64,000 nucleotides of DNA from Desulfuromonas thiophila. GTDB taxonomy: Bacteria > Desulfobacterota > Desulfuromonadia > Desulfuromonadales > Desulfuromonadaceae. A model generated the notes under the pieces. It was not told the origin of the DNA and made no database searches. It worked only from the letters and a program-made list of their open reading frames with translations. Within the stretch, counting starts at the first letter, position 1. Each line of letters starts with the position of its first letter. This document shows, piece after piece, positions 18,471-29,305 of the stretch. The translations under genes were made by a program, and so were the position numbers. Location of the stretch: positions 124,001 through 188,000 of the forward strand of contig NZ_FNAQ01000004.1 of the NCBI RefSeq assembly GCF_900101955.1, written 5' to 3'.

Positions 18471-20321
18471 TTAGCGGGACAGCTGGGCAAGATCGCGCAC
18501 GGCGCCACGCGCGGCGCTGGTCGTGGTTGCGGCATAGGCCTGCAAGGCAGCACTGATCTGACGCTGGCGACTCGCCGGCCGCCAGGCCTGCGGGCCACGC
18601 AGGGTCATTGCCTGCCGGCGGCGCTCCAGTTCGGCATCGCTCAACGCCAGCGTGATACGACGGGCCGGAATATCAATTTCGATCAGGTCACCATCCTCAA
18701 CCAGGGCGATGGGGCCGCCTTCGGCCGCTTCGGGCGAAACATGGCCGATGGACAAACCTGAGGTGCCACCAGAGAAACGCCCGTCGGTAATCAGGGCACA
18801 GCTCTTGCCCAGACCGCGTGATTTCAGATAGCTGGTGGGATAAAGCATTTCCTGCATACCTGGTCCACCCTTGGGACCTTCGTAGCGGATAATCACCACA
18901 TCTCCGGCAGCCACCTGCCCCTGCAGAATGCCATCGCTGGCATCTTCCTGACTTTCAAAGATACGTGCCGGCCCGGAAAAACTCAGGATTGAAGCATCGA
19001 CACCTGCGGTTTTGACGATACAACCCTCCGGTGCCAGGTTGCCATACAGAACAGCCAGGCCACCGTCCTGGCTGTAGGCATGAGCCAGATCACGGATGCA
19101 ACCCGCGCTGCGGTCAAGATCAAGCGACGGCCAGCGTTGCTCCTGGGCAAAAGGCTCCAGACAGGGCTGTCCGCCAGGAGCAGCACAGTAGAAACGCTGC
19201 ACCGCCGCCTCCGCCGAGCGCCGCACGTCCCAGTGTTCCAGCGCCTCGCCCAGGCTGTCACTGTGAACCGTCATGACCTGGCGGTGTAGCAGGCCAGCCC
19301 GGTCCAGTTCGCCCAGAATGCCGAAGATGCCCCCGGCGCGATGAACATCCTCGATGTGATAGTGCTGTACTGCCGGAGCCACCTTACACAGGTTCGGCGT
19401 CTGGCGCGACAACCGGTTGATATCCGCCATGTCGAAGGCAACGCCGGCCTCACGCGCCACAGCCAGCAGATGCAGCACCGTATTGGTTGACCCTCCCATG
19501 GCGATATCGAGCCGCATGGCATTCTCAAAGGCTTCAAAGGTGGCAATCGAACGCGGCAGAACCCGGACATCGCCGGCCTCATAGTAGCGCCGGGTCAGTT
19601 CGACAATACGTTGCGCCGCCGTCACAAACAGACCACGCCGATCGGCATGGGTGGCCACCAGCGTCCCGTTGCCAGGCAAGCTCATCCCCAGGGCCTCGGT
19701 CAGGCAGTTCATCGAATTGGCCGTAAACATGCCCGAACACGAACCGCAGGTAGGACAGGAACTGCGTTCATAAACCGCGATATCGGTATCACTGACCCGT
19801 GCATCAGCAGCCGCCACCATGGCATCCACCAGGTCCAGCGCCACCATCTTGCCAGCCAGTTCGGCCCGACCGGCCTCCATAGGCCCTCCGGTAACAAAAA
19901 TGGTCGGCAGATTCAGACGCATAGCGGCCATCAACATACCCGGTGTCACCTTGTCGCAGTTGGAAATGCACACCAAAGCATCAACACAGTGGGCATTGGC
20001 CATGTATTCAACCGTATCGGCGATCAGCTCACGCGACGGCAAACTGTAAAGCATCCCCTGATGCCCCATGGCGATACCGTCACAGATCGCCATTGTATTG
20101 AATTCCTTAGCAATTCCACCATTGGTAGCGATTTCACGGGCCACCAGCTGACCCAGTTCCTTCAGATGGACATGGCCCGGCACAAACTGGGTAAATGAAT
20201 TGACAACAGCGATGATGGGCTTGCCAAAATCCGCAGCCTTCACGCCGGTCGCCTGCCACAGGGCCCGAGCCCCGGCCATGTTGCGACCGGCAACAGACTG
20301 CGCCGAACGGTATGCTGGCAT
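18471..20321 (-). CDS. ilvD: Dihydroxy-acid dehydratase
   Basis: Iron-sulfur dehydratase forming 2-oxoisovalerate and 2-oxo-3-methylvalerate. Cysteine-bearing segments [17 protein letters not shown] and [21 protein letters not shown] are present, and [24 protein letters not shown] is the C-terminal signature. The 616-aa length equals that of the E. coli enzyme. ATG 20321 is preferred over an ATG two codons upstream because AGAGGA is then correctly spaced. First gene of ilvD-ilvB-ilvN. Its leader (about 150 nt after the upstream terminator) shows no T-box. Confidence 0.97.
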   Translation of the reverse strand: MPAYRSAQSVAGRNMAGARALWQATGVKAADFGKPIIAVVNSFTQFVPGHVHLKELGQLVAREIATNGGIAKEFNTMAICDGIAMGHQGMLYSLPSRELIADTVEYMANAHCVDALVCISNCDKVTPGMLMAAMRLNLPTIFVTGGPMEAGRAELAGKMVALDLVDAMVAAADARVSDTDIAVYERSSCPTCGSCSGMFTANSMNCLTEALGMSLPGNGTLVATHADRRGLFVTAAQRIVELTRRYYEAGDVRVLPRSIATFEAFENAMRLDIAMGGSTNTVLHLLAVAREAGVAFDMADINRLSRQTPNLCKVAPAVQHYHIEDVHRAGGIFGILGELDRAGLLHRQVMTVHSDSLGEALEHWDVRRSAEAAVQRFYCAAPGGQPCLEPFAQEQRWPSLDLDRSAGCIRDLAHAYSQDGGLAVLYGNLAPEGCIVKTAGVDASILSFSGPARIFESQEDASDGILQGQVAAGDVVIIRYEGPKGGPGMQEMLYPTSYLKSRGLGKSCALITDGRFSGGTSGLSIGHVSPEAAEGGPIALVEDGDLIEIDIPARRITLALSDAELERRRQAMTLRGPQAWRPASRQRQISAALQAYAATTTSAARGAVRDLAQLSR

Positions 20322-20473
20322 GTGCATTCCTCTGCTAAATAAAAATGAAAAAGAAAAAGTTACTCCGGACCTGCCGCGCTGGCATCAGCACCACGGCTAC
20401 CGAAGACGTCCGATCCGGCCAGTTCGACAACACCAGACCACTGTTTTATCCCGGTAAAAAAAAGCAAAAGCAG

Positions 20474-20506
20474 AAAAAGGGCTTGAGCGAACTCAAACCC
20501 TTTTTT
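20474..20506. terminator. Terminator between the DUF465 gene and ilvD
   Basis: Stem GGGCTTGAG / CTCAAACCC with one mismatch and a CGAA loop, flanked by A-run and T-run, so it can work in both directions. It ends the rpsB-to-DUF465 direction of transcription. Confidence 0.85.
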
Positions 20507-20538
20507 ACCTTAAAGCGGCGCGGGATTCATCCCCAAAA

Positions 20539-20760
20539 TCACGACGGCTGCAGCCCCCGGATCATGCGTTCCATCTCGTCGCGACCAGCGAGTTTCATTT
20601 TCTGGATTTTCTTCTTCTGCAGCTCCTCTTCTACAGACAGATATGGGCTGTTGTTGAGCTGTTCCAGCTGCTTTTCAAGAATATGATGCTCCTCATAAAG
20701 CTTGCGAAAGCGGGCATCGTTCTCGAACAGCTGACTTATGATCTCCTGGTTTGCATCCAT
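20539..20760 (-). CDS. Small coiled-coil protein, DUF465 / YdcH family
   Basis: A 73-aa, highly charged, helical protein. The pattern RKLYEEHHILEKQLEQL followed by a Lys-rich stretch and GRDEMERMIRG is typical of the DUF465 (YdcH) family, whose function is unknown. ATG 20760 follows GGAGGTGCACT; ten more open codons upstream are not family-like. It stands 83 nt after tsaB and directly before a terminator. Confidence 0.9.
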   Translation of the reverse strand: MDANQEIISQLFENDARFRKLYEEHHILEKQLEQLNNSPYLSVEEELQKKKIQKMKLAGRDEMERMIRGLQPS

Positions 20761-20843
20761 AGTGCACCTCCCTGAAAGAGTCACGGACAACAGCGTTCCT
20801 CATGCGAGACTAACCAATGGCCCAAACCTTGTCAACAATCGCC

Positions 20844-21533
20844 TTACCTCGGCTGCCGGGCACGCTCGGCGTCGCTGGCACGCACATAGAGAGCCCGCAG
20901 ACAGGCAGCCGTCAGCAGAGCAAAATCATCTGGCTGCGCATGTACCAACAATGCCGCCGCCGCGGCAGTCGGACCGCCACAGGCCAAGCCGGCAAAGCAC
21001 TGGCGACCCCCGGCAGTGGCCAGCGCCTCGCCATAAAACCGGGCAGCATCGCCTAGCAGCAGCACATCCTCAGGCAACTGGTACGCCAGCTGCGCCGGTG
21101 GCAAAACGCGGGGAGTCACATAGGACAGTGGCTGACCAGGCCGCCAGTAATAGAGCGCAGCATAAACCTCCTGCTTGCGCGCATCAATCAGGGCACAGAG
21201 AGGGCGCTCACAGGGGCCGTGCTGAAAGGCCAGAGCCCGCAGGGAATCCACCGCCCGGATCGGCCGCTTGAGGCTCAAGGCCAGCCCCTGCACAGTTGCC
21301 AAGCCAACACGCAGGCCGGTAAAGGAACCGGGACCCTGCACTACTACCAGTTCGTCAATGTCACGGGCGGCATAGCCACAACAGGCCAGCAAGGCTTCAG
21401 CCTGGGCCAGCAGGTGATCATTATGTCGCCCTCCCACAGACTGCAGGCGGGTCTCCGCCAACACCTGGTCATCCTGCAGCAGCGCGACACTGGCGCGGGG
21501 CGTGGAACTGTCGAACGCCAACCGCACGGTCAT
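20844..21533 (-). CDS. tsaB: tRNA threonylcarbamoyladenosine biosynthesis protein TsaB
   Basis: Non-catalytic partner of TsaD in t6A37 formation on ANN-decoding tRNAs. The N-terminus LAFDSSTPRASVALL and the segment VVVQGPGSFTGLRVGLATVQGLAL are characteristic of TsaB. The protein has 229 aa. The start overlaps the rseP stop (TGATG). The remaining t6A genes are not in this window. Confidence 0.94.
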   Translation of the reverse strand: MTVRLAFDSSTPRASVALLQDDQVLAETRLQSVGGRHNDHLLAQAEALLACCGYAARDIDELVVVQGPGSFTGLRVGLATVQGLALSLKRPIRAVDSLRALAFQHGPCERPLCALIDARKQEVYAALYYWRPGQPLSYVTPRVLPPAQLAYQLPEDVLLLGDAARFYGEALATAGGRQCFAGLACGGPTAAAAALLVHAQPDDFALLTAACLRALYVRASDAERARQPR

Positions 21534-22864
21534 CAGCTGCCCCCCAGAAACAGGCGACTCAGGTCATTATAAAAGGCCAACAGCATCAGCAACAGCAGCA
21601 GGCCCAGCCCAATCTGCTGGGCAACCTCGCGGGCGCGCAGCGACAGAGGACGACGCCAAATCAGTTCAATCAGATAAAAAAACAGGTGCCCGCCATCGAG
21701 TACGGGTATCGGCAGCAGATTAAGAATACCCAGCTGAATACTGAGGAAAGCCAGCACCGTCAAAATGGTGCTGAAATCGGTCTGAGCCGCCTGGCCGGCG
21801 ATCTGCATGACCATGATCGGACCGCCGATATTATCGGCCGGCACATGACCGGCAACCATCTTGCGCAAAAAAACCAGGGTCAGATCGATCAGCTCGGCCG
21901 TCCGTTCAAAACCGGCCTTCACCGCCTGACGCAGTGGGTACTGGCGCATTTCCAGAGGCTGTTGCGGCGTGATACCGACCAGCCATATCTGTCGCTTCGG
22001 ATCCTGCTGTGGACTAAGTTCCACCGTAAAACGACGGCTTCCCCGCTCAATGGTGAACAGGGCGGCCTGGCCCTGCAACTGTTGAATCAGGCCATGCAGA
22101 TCGTACCAGGAAGTTACCGCCTGACCGGCTATTTCCAGAATCCTGTCACCCACCTGCAAACCGGCCTGATAAGCCGGCATGGAAGGGTTCAGACTGCCGA
22201 TCAACGCTGGCTGACGTGGCAGCAGGCCAAGGGACTGCAACCCTTCAAGGCTGCCGTTTTCCGCCGCCATGCGCAACTGCCGCGATGTCCCGCCACGTTC
22301 AACAACAAAGACCAGCTCCGAACCAACCGCCGGAATCAGCGTTTTGTCCGTCGCTGTCCAGCTATCCACCGCCAGACCATTGACCGCGACAATGCAGTCA
22401 CCGACAACAAAACCAGCCCGTTCCGCGTCAGAGGCCGGCACCACATAGCCAACACAGGCAGGCTGGTGCAGATAGGCCGGGATCTGTACGCCAATCAGGT
22501 AGGCCAGCGGCAGCAGCAGCAGCGGCAGCAGCAGATTCATGGCCGGCCCGGCCGCAACAATCGCCATGCGCTGGCTCACCGGCCGCGAGGAGAAACAGCG
22601 GTCGGGCTCGGCCAGCTGGGCCGCGTCCGGCGTTTCCTCCGCCGCGACGCCCTCTCCCAGCATCTGCACGTAGCCACCCAGCGGAATCAGGCTGATCAGG
22701 TATTCGGTTTCGCCCCAGGTCCGCCCGAACAACTTAGGACCGAATCCCAGAGAAAACCGCAGAACCTTCACCCCGCACAGCTTGGCGATACAGAAATGTC
22801 CCAGTTCGTGAATGAACACCAGCACGCCCAGCATCAAAATGCCTGCGGCTATGGTTACCATCAT
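21533..22864 (-). CDS. rseP: RIP metalloprotease RseP (site-2 protease)
   Basis: Inner-membrane zinc protease that cleaves transmembrane anti-sigma factors. HELGH (residues 19-23) is the zinc motif in TM1. Two PDZ domains follow (around AGFVVGDCIVAVNG and AGLQVGDRILEIAG), and the third zinc ligand lies in LNLLPIPVLDGG near the C-terminus. The protein has 443 aa. ATG 22864 follows GGGAG; a second ATG is adjacent. It lies 14 nt after dxr, a widely conserved arrangement. Confidence 0.96.
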   Translation of the reverse strand: MMVTIAAGILMLGVLVFIHELGHFCIAKLCGVKVLRFSLGFGPKLFGRTWGETEYLISLIPLGGYVQMLGEGVAAEETPDAAQLAEPDRCFSSRPVSQRMAIVAAGPAMNLLLPLLLLPLAYLIGVQIPAYLHQPACVGYVVPASDAERAGFVVGDCIVAVNGLAVDSWTATDKTLIPAVGSELVFVVERGGTSRQLRMAAENGSLEGLQSLGLLPRQPALIGSLNPSMPAYQAGLQVGDRILEIAGQAVTSWYDLHGLIQQLQGQAALFTIERGSRRFTVELSPQQDPKRQIWLVGITPQQPLEMRQYPLRQAVKAGFERTAELIDLTLVFLRKMVAGHVPADNIGGPIMVMQIAGQAAQTDFSTILTVLAFLSIQLGILNLLPIPVLDGGHLFFYLIELIWRRPLSLRAREVAQQIGLGLLLLLMLLAFYNDLSRLFLGGS

Positions 22865-22878
22865 GCCTGCACTCCCGC

Positions 22879-24036
22879 TTAAACCAGAAAAGCGATCTGT
22901 TCGCGTGCCTGGCGCCGGCATTGGGCATCCAGCGCCAGCACCTCTTCCACCGTAGCCAGTCCTCCACCGCCATGCCGCTGCAGCATTCGGTCGATCAGCC
23001 GGGCGATATCAGTAAAACGGATGGCACCGCTCAAAAATGCCTCTACCGCCACCTCGTTGACCGCATTCAGCACCACACAGGCCGATTCATCCGCCGCCAG
23101 CGCCTGGTAGGCCAGCGCCAGACAGGGAAACCGCTGTAGATCCGGCGCACAGAAACTCAGATCAGCCATGCGACACAGATCCAGTCGCGGCAGAGCCAGC
23201 GGCAAGCGCTCAGGCCAGGCCAGAGCATAAGCGATCGGGGTTTTCATGTCCGGCAGCCCCAGTTGGGCCAGCACCGAACCATCGACATACTCCACCATGG
23301 AATGGACAATGCTCTGGGGATGCACCTGCACAGCGATGCGTTCGGCGGGCATAGCGAACAGCCAGCGGGCCTCGATCACCTCAAGGCCCTTGTTCATCAT
23401 GGTAGCAGAATCGATGGAAATCTTCGGGCCCATGGCCCAATTGGGGTGGGCCAGCGCCTGCTGCGGTGTCACCGCCGTGAGCTGCTCCGGCGCATGATTG
23501 CGAAAGGGACCGCCCGAAGCAGTCAGAATAAGACGGTGAATATCTTGCGGCCGTTGCCCGGCAATGGATTGAAAAATCGCGGAATGCTCGCTGTCAATCG
23601 GCAGGAGGCGCACCCCGTTGTCCGCCACGGCCCGCATCACCAGAGCACCGGCAGTTACCAGGGTTTCCTTGTTGGCCAGCGCCACATCAATGCCGGCATC
23701 GATCGCGGCCAGCGTCGGCAGCAACCCGGCAGCACCAACGATGGCCGACACCACCAGATCGACGCCCGCCAGCCGGGCACAGGCACAGGCTCCTTCCACC
23801 CCCGCCAGCACCTCGACTTTTTCGCCTGCCAGACTCTGACGCAGCTCTTGCGCCATGGCCTGATTGGCCACGGAAACCAGTTGTGGTCGAAAGCGCCGCA
23901 CCTGTTGGCGCAGCAAGGCAAGGTTGGAGCCCGCCGCCAGCGCCGCCACGCGATAACGCTCGGGAAAAGCGGCGACAATTTCCAGGGTGTTGACTCCGAT
24001 AGAGCCGGTCGCCCCCAGCACAGCCAATGTCTTCAT
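22879..24036 (-). CDS. dxr: 1-deoxy-D-xylulose 5-phosphate reductoisomerase
   Basis: NADPH-dependent second step of the non-mevalonate isoprenoid pathway. The cofactor loop is [15 protein letters not shown]; the metal and substrate regions are [37 protein letters not shown] and [14 protein letters not shown]. It has 385 aa. ATG 24036 overlaps the cdsA stop (ATGA). A GTG six codons upstream has no better site. Confidence 0.96.
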   Translation of the reverse strand: MKTLAVLGATGSIGVNTLEIVAAFPERYRVAALAAGSNLALLRQQVRRFRPQLVSVANQAMAQELRQSLAGEKVEVLAGVEGACACARLAGVDLVVSAIVGAAGLLPTLAAIDAGIDVALANKETLVTAGALVMRAVADNGVRLLPIDSEHSAIFQSIAGQRPQDIHRLILTASGGPFRNHAPEQLTAVTPQQALAHPNWAMGPKISIDSATMMNKGLEVIEARWLFAMPAERIAVQVHPQSIVHSMVEYVDGSVLAQLGLPDMKTPIAYALAWPERLPLALPRLDLCRMADLSFCAPDLQRFPCLALAYQALAADESACVVLNAVNEVAVEAFLSGAIRFTDIARLIDRMLQRHGGGGLATVEEVLALDAQCRRQAREQIAFLV

Positions 24037-24833
24037 GAAGCGCCCGTCAACCACAGGACATAGAGATAAACGACCGGAAAACTGAACAGCAGGCTATCGA
24101 GCCGATCAAGCATGCCACCATGGCCGGGAAACAGATGACCGGAGTCCTTGACACCGGCAGCCCGCTTGAGCAAAGACTCGAACAGATCACCCAGCGGACC
24201 AAAGATACCGGCCAAAAGGCCCGCACCGACCGCAGCCAGCCAGGAAATCTGCGGCACCACCGCCCCAAAGAATGCCGCGCCCAGCAGGGCCCCGGCCAGA
24301 CCGCCAAAAGCGCCTTCGATACTTTTTTTCGGGCTGATCCGCGCGGCCAGCCGCCGGCGCCCCCAGGCGCTGCCGACAAAGTAGGCGGCCGAATCGGACA
24401 GCATGGTGGTCAGCAGCACCAGCAGCACCCACAGGCGGCCATGGGGCGCGGCATGCAACAGCACCAGGGAACTCAGCAGCAGGGGCAGATACAGCCAGCA
24501 GAAACTCACAGCGCCCAACAGGGGCAGAACCCGTTCGAAACACTGATAACGCGACAGCAGATAGCAGGCACACAACAACAGTGCCAGCACCAGAGCCAGC
24601 AGCAACTGGGCAGGCCACCAGACCGCCACCGTGAACAGGCCCAGGCCAGCACCAAGAGTAAGCCCACGCGCACCACGACTAAACAGACCCTCAAACAGGG
24701 CCATGGCCTCCTGTAGGGCCAGCAACAGCACCCCAGCAGTGACACAAAAAACCCATTGGCTGTCAAGGGCCAGGGTGACAAACAGCAGCAGGGGCAAAAC
24801 GATCAGAGCCGTCAGGATACGTTGTTTGATCAC
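24033..24833 (-). CDS. cdsA: Phosphatidate cytidylyltransferase
   Basis: Makes CDP-diacylglycerol, the substrate of PssA encoded elsewhere in this window. The protein has 266 aa with about eight hydrophobic segments and the C-terminal CdsA signature [24 protein letters not shown]. Start and stop overlap the neighbouring uppS and dxr genes by 4 nt each, so the three are translationally coupled. Confidence 0.95.
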   Translation of the reverse strand: MIKQRILTALIVLPLLLFVTLALDSQWVFCVTAGVLLLALQEAMALFEGLFSRGARGLTLGAGLGLFTVAVWWPAQLLLALVLALLLCACYLLSRYQCFERVLPLLGAVSFCWLYLPLLLSSLVLLHAAPHGRLWVLLVLLTTMLSDSAAYFVGSAWGRRRLAARISPKKSIEGAFGGLAGALLGAAFFGAVVPQISWLAAVGAGLLAGIFGPLGDLFESLLKRAAGVKDSGHLFPGHGGMLDRLDSLLFSFPVVYLYVLWLTGAS

Positions 24834-25564
24834 GATTCTCCCAGGCGAGAAGTCGGCTCGAAGTCACCGGCCTGTCCGAAACGCCGGCTGCGGCGGGAAA
24901 AATCCGCCAGCGCCCGATCCAACGCCGCCACATCGAAATCCGGCCAGTAACAGGAACAGAAATACAGTTCAGTGTACGCCAGTTGCCACAACAGAAAATT
25001 GCTGATACGCATTTCGCCGCTGGTGCGGATCAGCAGGTCGGGATCAGGCATCGCTGCGGTATCGAGATAGGATGCCAGCAGGGTTTCATCGAGAGCCTCG
25101 GCAGAAATATCCTTGCGCCGAGCATCGGTGAGCAGGCGGCGGACGGCGCGCACCAGTTCGTCCCGCGCACCATAGGACAAAGCCAAGGTCAATACCATGC
25201 CGGGGTTGGTCGCAGTGCTGGCGACCTGCTGACGAACTCGCTGTGCCAGAGACGAAGGCAGGCGATCAAGATCGCCAATGACCTGCAGGCGAATACCCTG
25301 CTGCTGCAGCAGCGGCAGTTCGACATCCAGATAGTAGTCGAGCAGCCCCATCAGAGCGTCGACCTCTGTCATCGGCCGCTGCCAGTTCTCTGAACTGAAG
25401 GCATACAGGGTCAAATAGGCGATACCACGACGAGCGCATTCCTGCACCACGGTGCGGACCACCTTCACTCCCTGCTGGTGGCCGGCAATACGCGGCAACT
25501 GGCGCTGCTGCGCCCAACGGCCATTGCCGTCCATGATAATAGCCAGATGCTGTGGCAGACTCAT
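24830..25564 (-). CDS. uppS: Undecaprenyl diphosphate synthase
   Basis: Cis-prenyltransferase giving the C55 lipid carrier for peptidoglycan and O-antigen. [12 protein letters not shown] contains the catalytic aspartate at residue 12; [13 protein letters not shown] and the C-terminal [27 protein letters not shown] are diagnostic. The start is uncertain: ATG 25564 gives a typical length (244 aa), ATG 25579 would add five residues, and neither has a clear Shine-Dalgarno site. The long open stretch further upstream is not conserved in character. Confidence 0.94.
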   Translation of the reverse strand: MSLPQHLAIIMDGNGRWAQQRQLPRIAGHQQGVKVVRTVVQECARRGIAYLTLYAFSSENWQRPMTEVDALMGLLDYYLDVELPLLQQQGIRLQVIGDLDRLPSSLAQRVRQQVASTATNPGMVLTLALSYGARDELVRAVRRLLTDARRKDISAEALDETLLASYLDTAAMPDPDLLIRTSGEMRISNFLLWQLAYTELYFCSCYWPDFDVAALDRALADFSRRSRRFGQAGDFEPTSRLGES

Positions 25565-25643
25565 AGCACCGCGCGTCATTTCGGGGAAAGGGGCACCTTT
25601 GGCATTGCCATCAGGAACACAAGCGGGAACCTCAGCCGGCGGG

Positions 25644-25674
25644 ATCATACTGACAAGGTACTGACAAGGCTCAA
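25644..25674 (-). promoter_or_regulatory. Candidate promoter of uppS-cdsA-dxr-rseP
   Basis: TATGAT at 25644-25649 is a near-consensus -10. The best -35 is TTGAGC at 25669-25674 with a long 19-nt spacer that contains a tandem duplication of CCTTGTCAGTA. Confidence 0.45.
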
Positions 25675-25794
25675 GACAGCCGTTCCGGGCTGCTGGCGTC
25701 AAGCGCAGGCCTGCTTTTTAGACTCCCGGACACTAACACGCCGCGGGCTCAGCGGCAAGTCATGGCTGGTGCCACTAACGCCTAGACGAGCACA

Positions 25795-25831
25795 AACAGC
25801 AGCGCCGGGCTCCTGCCACTACGCTGCTGTT
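25795..25831. terminator. Hairpin downstream of frr
   Basis: Perfect 10-bp stem AACAGCAGCG / CGCTGCTGTT with a 17-nt loop, followed by TTTGTG on the minus strand. It may partly end the rpsB-frr transcript before uppS. Confidence 0.5.
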
Positions 25832-25868
25832 AATTTTCCAGGACAGGCGGTCTCTTCCGACAGGAAGA

Positions 25869-27169
<1,301 letters not shown>

Positions 27170-27220
27170 TTACCGGAAAGAGGCTCGATGAAATGGAGGA
27201 AGAGGCGGAAACCAGCAGGG

Positions 27221-27260
27221 TCAGGGCAGCATTACCGATTATCCGATGATGCTGCCCTGA
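27221..27260. other. Stable hairpin between tsf and pyrH
   Basis: Perfect 12-bp stem TCAGGGCAGCAT / ATGCTGCCCTGA with a 16-nt loop and no U-tract on either strand. It probably acts as a processing or stability element separating tsf from pyrH-frr. Confidence 0.55.
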
Positions 27261-27272
27261 TCGACAAGCTGG

Positions 27273-28193
27273 CTACTTCTGCTGGGTCAGAGCGGCCACC
27301 TCGGCGGCAAAATCGTCATCACGCCGCTCCAGACCCTCGCCCAGCTGATAGCGGTCATAGCCGGTCAGGCTGACCGCGCTGCCAACCTCTTTAGCCAGGT
27401 TGGCCAACAAAGCACTGACACGAGTATCGGGGTCCATCACAAAGGCCTGTTCCAACAAGCAAACCTCGCCAAAGAACTTGTTGACCTGACCTTCAATGAT
27501 CTTGTCGACAATGTTGGCCGGCTTGCCACTTTCGATGGCCTTGGTCCGCATGATGTCTTTTTCGCGCTCGACGACATCGGCCGGCACCTGCTCGCGGCAC
27601 AGATACTGCGGATTGGCGGCGGCCACATGCATGGCCAGCTGCCGGGCAACATTCTGCACCGCCGCATTATCAGCCGATTCGGTCTGCAATTCAACCAGCA
27701 CGCCGATCTTGCCGGCGCCATGGATGTAGGACTCCACCCGGCCCGCCGCGACGGCGCGACTGGCGAAACGACGGATGTTGATATTCTCACCGATGGTCGC
27801 AATCTGATGGACCTGTTCCTCACCGACATTGCGGTCGCTGCCAGGGAAGGGCAGTTCCAGCAACGCGGCAACATCCTGCGGCCGGTGCTGGAGGATGATC
27901 TCCGCCACGCCCTTGGCAAAGGCGCAAAAGGCGTCGTTCTTGGCCACGAAATCGGTTTCGGCGTTAACCTCGACGATCACACCCGCCGAACCGGCACCGG
28001 CAGCCACAATGGCGCCTTCGGCAGCAGCGCGGCCGGACTTCTTGGCCGCTGCGGAAAGCCCCTTCTTGCGCAGATAGTCGATGGCAGCTTCAAGATCGCC
28101 GCCCGTCTCGTTCAGCGCCTTTTTGCAGTCCATCATGCCCGCGCCGGTCTTGCTGCGCAGTTCCGCCACCATCGAAGCTGTAATCTGTGCCAT
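27273..28193 (-). CDS. tsf: Elongation factor Ts
   Basis: Nucleotide exchange factor for EF-Tu. The N-terminal UBA-like region MVAELRSKTGAGMMDCKKAL and the core segment VEVNAETDFVAKNDAF are diagnostic. The 306-aa length is that of the long form. CAGGAG lies upstream of ATG 28193. It follows rpsB across a terminator-like hairpin. Confidence 0.98.
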   Translation of the reverse strand: MAQITASMVAELRSKTGAGMMDCKKALNETGGDLEAAIDYLRKKGLSAAAKKSGRAAAEGAIVAAGAGSAGVIVEVNAETDFVAKNDAFCAFAKGVAEIILQHRPQDVAALLELPFPGSDRNVGEEQVHQIATIGENINIRRFASRAVAAGRVESYIHGAGKIGVLVELQTESADNAAVQNVARQLAMHVAAANPQYLCREQVPADVVEREKDIMRTKAIESGKPANIVDKIIEGQVNKFFGEVCLLEQAFVMDPDTRVSALLANLAKEVGSAVSLTGYDRYQLGEGLERRDDDFAAEVAALTQQK

Positions 28194-28275
28194 CTGTCTC
28201 GTCTCCTGTTGTACGGCCGGAACGGGGCACGCTTGCCCCGGCTTCCGGCAAGAAAAAAATGCTCAAGCGAACATG

Positions 28276-28302
28276 AAAAAGCGACCAGCACGCCGGTCGC
28301 TT
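28276..28302 (-). terminator. Attenuator-like hairpin between rpsB and tsf
   Basis: Stem AAGCGACC / GGTCGCTT with an 8-nt loop, followed by TTTTT on the minus strand. It probably reduces transcription of tsf relative to rpsB. Confidence 0.7.
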
Positions 28303-28326
28303 AAAAAGGTTTTTACAAGCCGCCGA

Positions 28327-29082
28327 TCAGGCCTGCTGCGCAGCACCTTCGGCCGTCTTCTCCTGCTCCTGCTCGTCACGGCAGGCTGCCGCATCGTAGG
28401 CCTGACCGCCTTCAAGGCAGGCATCCGCCATGCTTGACACGAACAGTCGGATAGCGCGAATAGCGTCATCATTGCCGGGAATGATATAGTCGATCTCGTC
28501 CGGATCGCAATTGGTATCGACCACGGCAACCACCGGGATGCCAAGCTTTTTCGCCTCGCAGACGGCAATGGCTTCCTTTTTCGGATCGATCACGAACATG
28601 GCGCCAGGCAGTTTGCCCATGCCCTTGATGCCGCCAAGGTTTTTCTCCAGTTTGAGACGCTCGCGCTCGAGTTGCAGAACCTCTTTCTTGGTCAGCAACT
28701 CGAAGGTACCATCCTGCGCCATGGTTTCAATCTTCTTGAGCCGGTCAATACTGCCCTTGATGGTGGCGAAATTGGTCAACATACCACCAAGCCAACGATG
28801 GTTGACATAGTACTGGCCGCAGCGCTCGGCTTCCTCGCGGATGGCGTCCTGCGCCTGTTTCTTGGTACCAACAAACAGCACCGCGTCACCCTTCTCGATC
28901 ACGCTCTTGACAAAGGCATAAGCGGTGCGGAAATAGCGCACGGTGCGCTGCAGATCGATAATGTAGATACCGTTACGGGCGCCAAAGATATAAGGCTTCA
29001 TCTTCGGGTTCCAGCGCTTGGTCTGATGACCGAAATGAACGCCGGCTTCAAGCAGTTGTTTCATCGTGATTTTGCTGGACAT
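28327..29082 (-). CDS. rpsB: 30S ribosomal protein S2
   Basis: Small-subunit protein of 251 aa. Family segments are [36 protein letters not shown] and [32 protein letters not shown] Glu/Ala-rich tail extends beyond the fold. ATG 29082 follows GAGGAAAGC. First gene of the rpsB-tsf-pyrH-frr run, divergent from lptF, with a leader of roughly 130 nt that could hold autoregulatory structure. Confidence 0.98.
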   Translation of the reverse strand: MSSKITMKQLLEAGVHFGHQTKRWNPKMKPYIFGARNGIYIIDLQRTVRYFRTAYAFVKSVIEKGDAVLFVGTKKQAQDAIREEAERCGQYYVNHRWLGGMLTNFATIKGSIDRLKKIETMAQDGTFELLTKKEVLQLERERLKLEKNLGGIKGMGKLPGAMFVIDPKKEAIAVCEAKKLGIPVVAVVDTNCDPDEIDYIIPGNDDAIRAIRLFVSSMADACLEGGQAYDAAACRDEQEQEKTAEGAAQQA

Positions 29083-29305
29083 GCTTTCCTCGCTTCGTTT
29101 GGAGTGGGTTTGAATCCTCCGCCTGGCCATAACCACAACCGGTCATCCACCCTTGAGTGAACACCCCACCGGCAGTGCGATCCAGGCGTGCGGGATAAAA
29201 AAGAAGTGAAACCGCGACTTCATAGCACAGCCGTCCGCCCACCTGCAAGTTAAAACCGAAGGAATCATTTACAATCCCCGTTGTCTGTACTACCATCGCC
29301 GGCCT
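29083..29305. other. Divergent intergenic region rpsB / lptF
   Basis: Holds the rpsB promoter and a GC-rich rpsB leader on the minus strand. On the plus strand TACAAT (29270-29275) is a plausible lptF -10, but no good -35 is seen and lptF lacks an obvious Shine-Dalgarno site. Confidence 0.5.
29219..29248 (-). promoter_or_regulatory. Candidate rpsB promoter
   Basis: TTGCAG (29243-29248) and TATGAA (29219-29224) with 18-nt spacing on the minus strand, about 135 nt before the rpsB start. Confidence 0.55.

Larger units (their letters stand above)
25565..25868. other. Gap between frr and uppS
   Basis: About 300 bases without a supported gene in an otherwise tightly packed operon. It holds a 10-bp-stem hairpin just after frr, a tandem 11-bp repeat and a candidate uppS promoter. 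The uppS frame remains open into it without similarity. Confidence 0.5.

Noticed and set aside
20322-20473. T-box or leader peptide ahead of ilvD
   Set aside because: No T-box core, no terminator/antiterminator pair and no short frame rich in Ile, Leu or Val codons.
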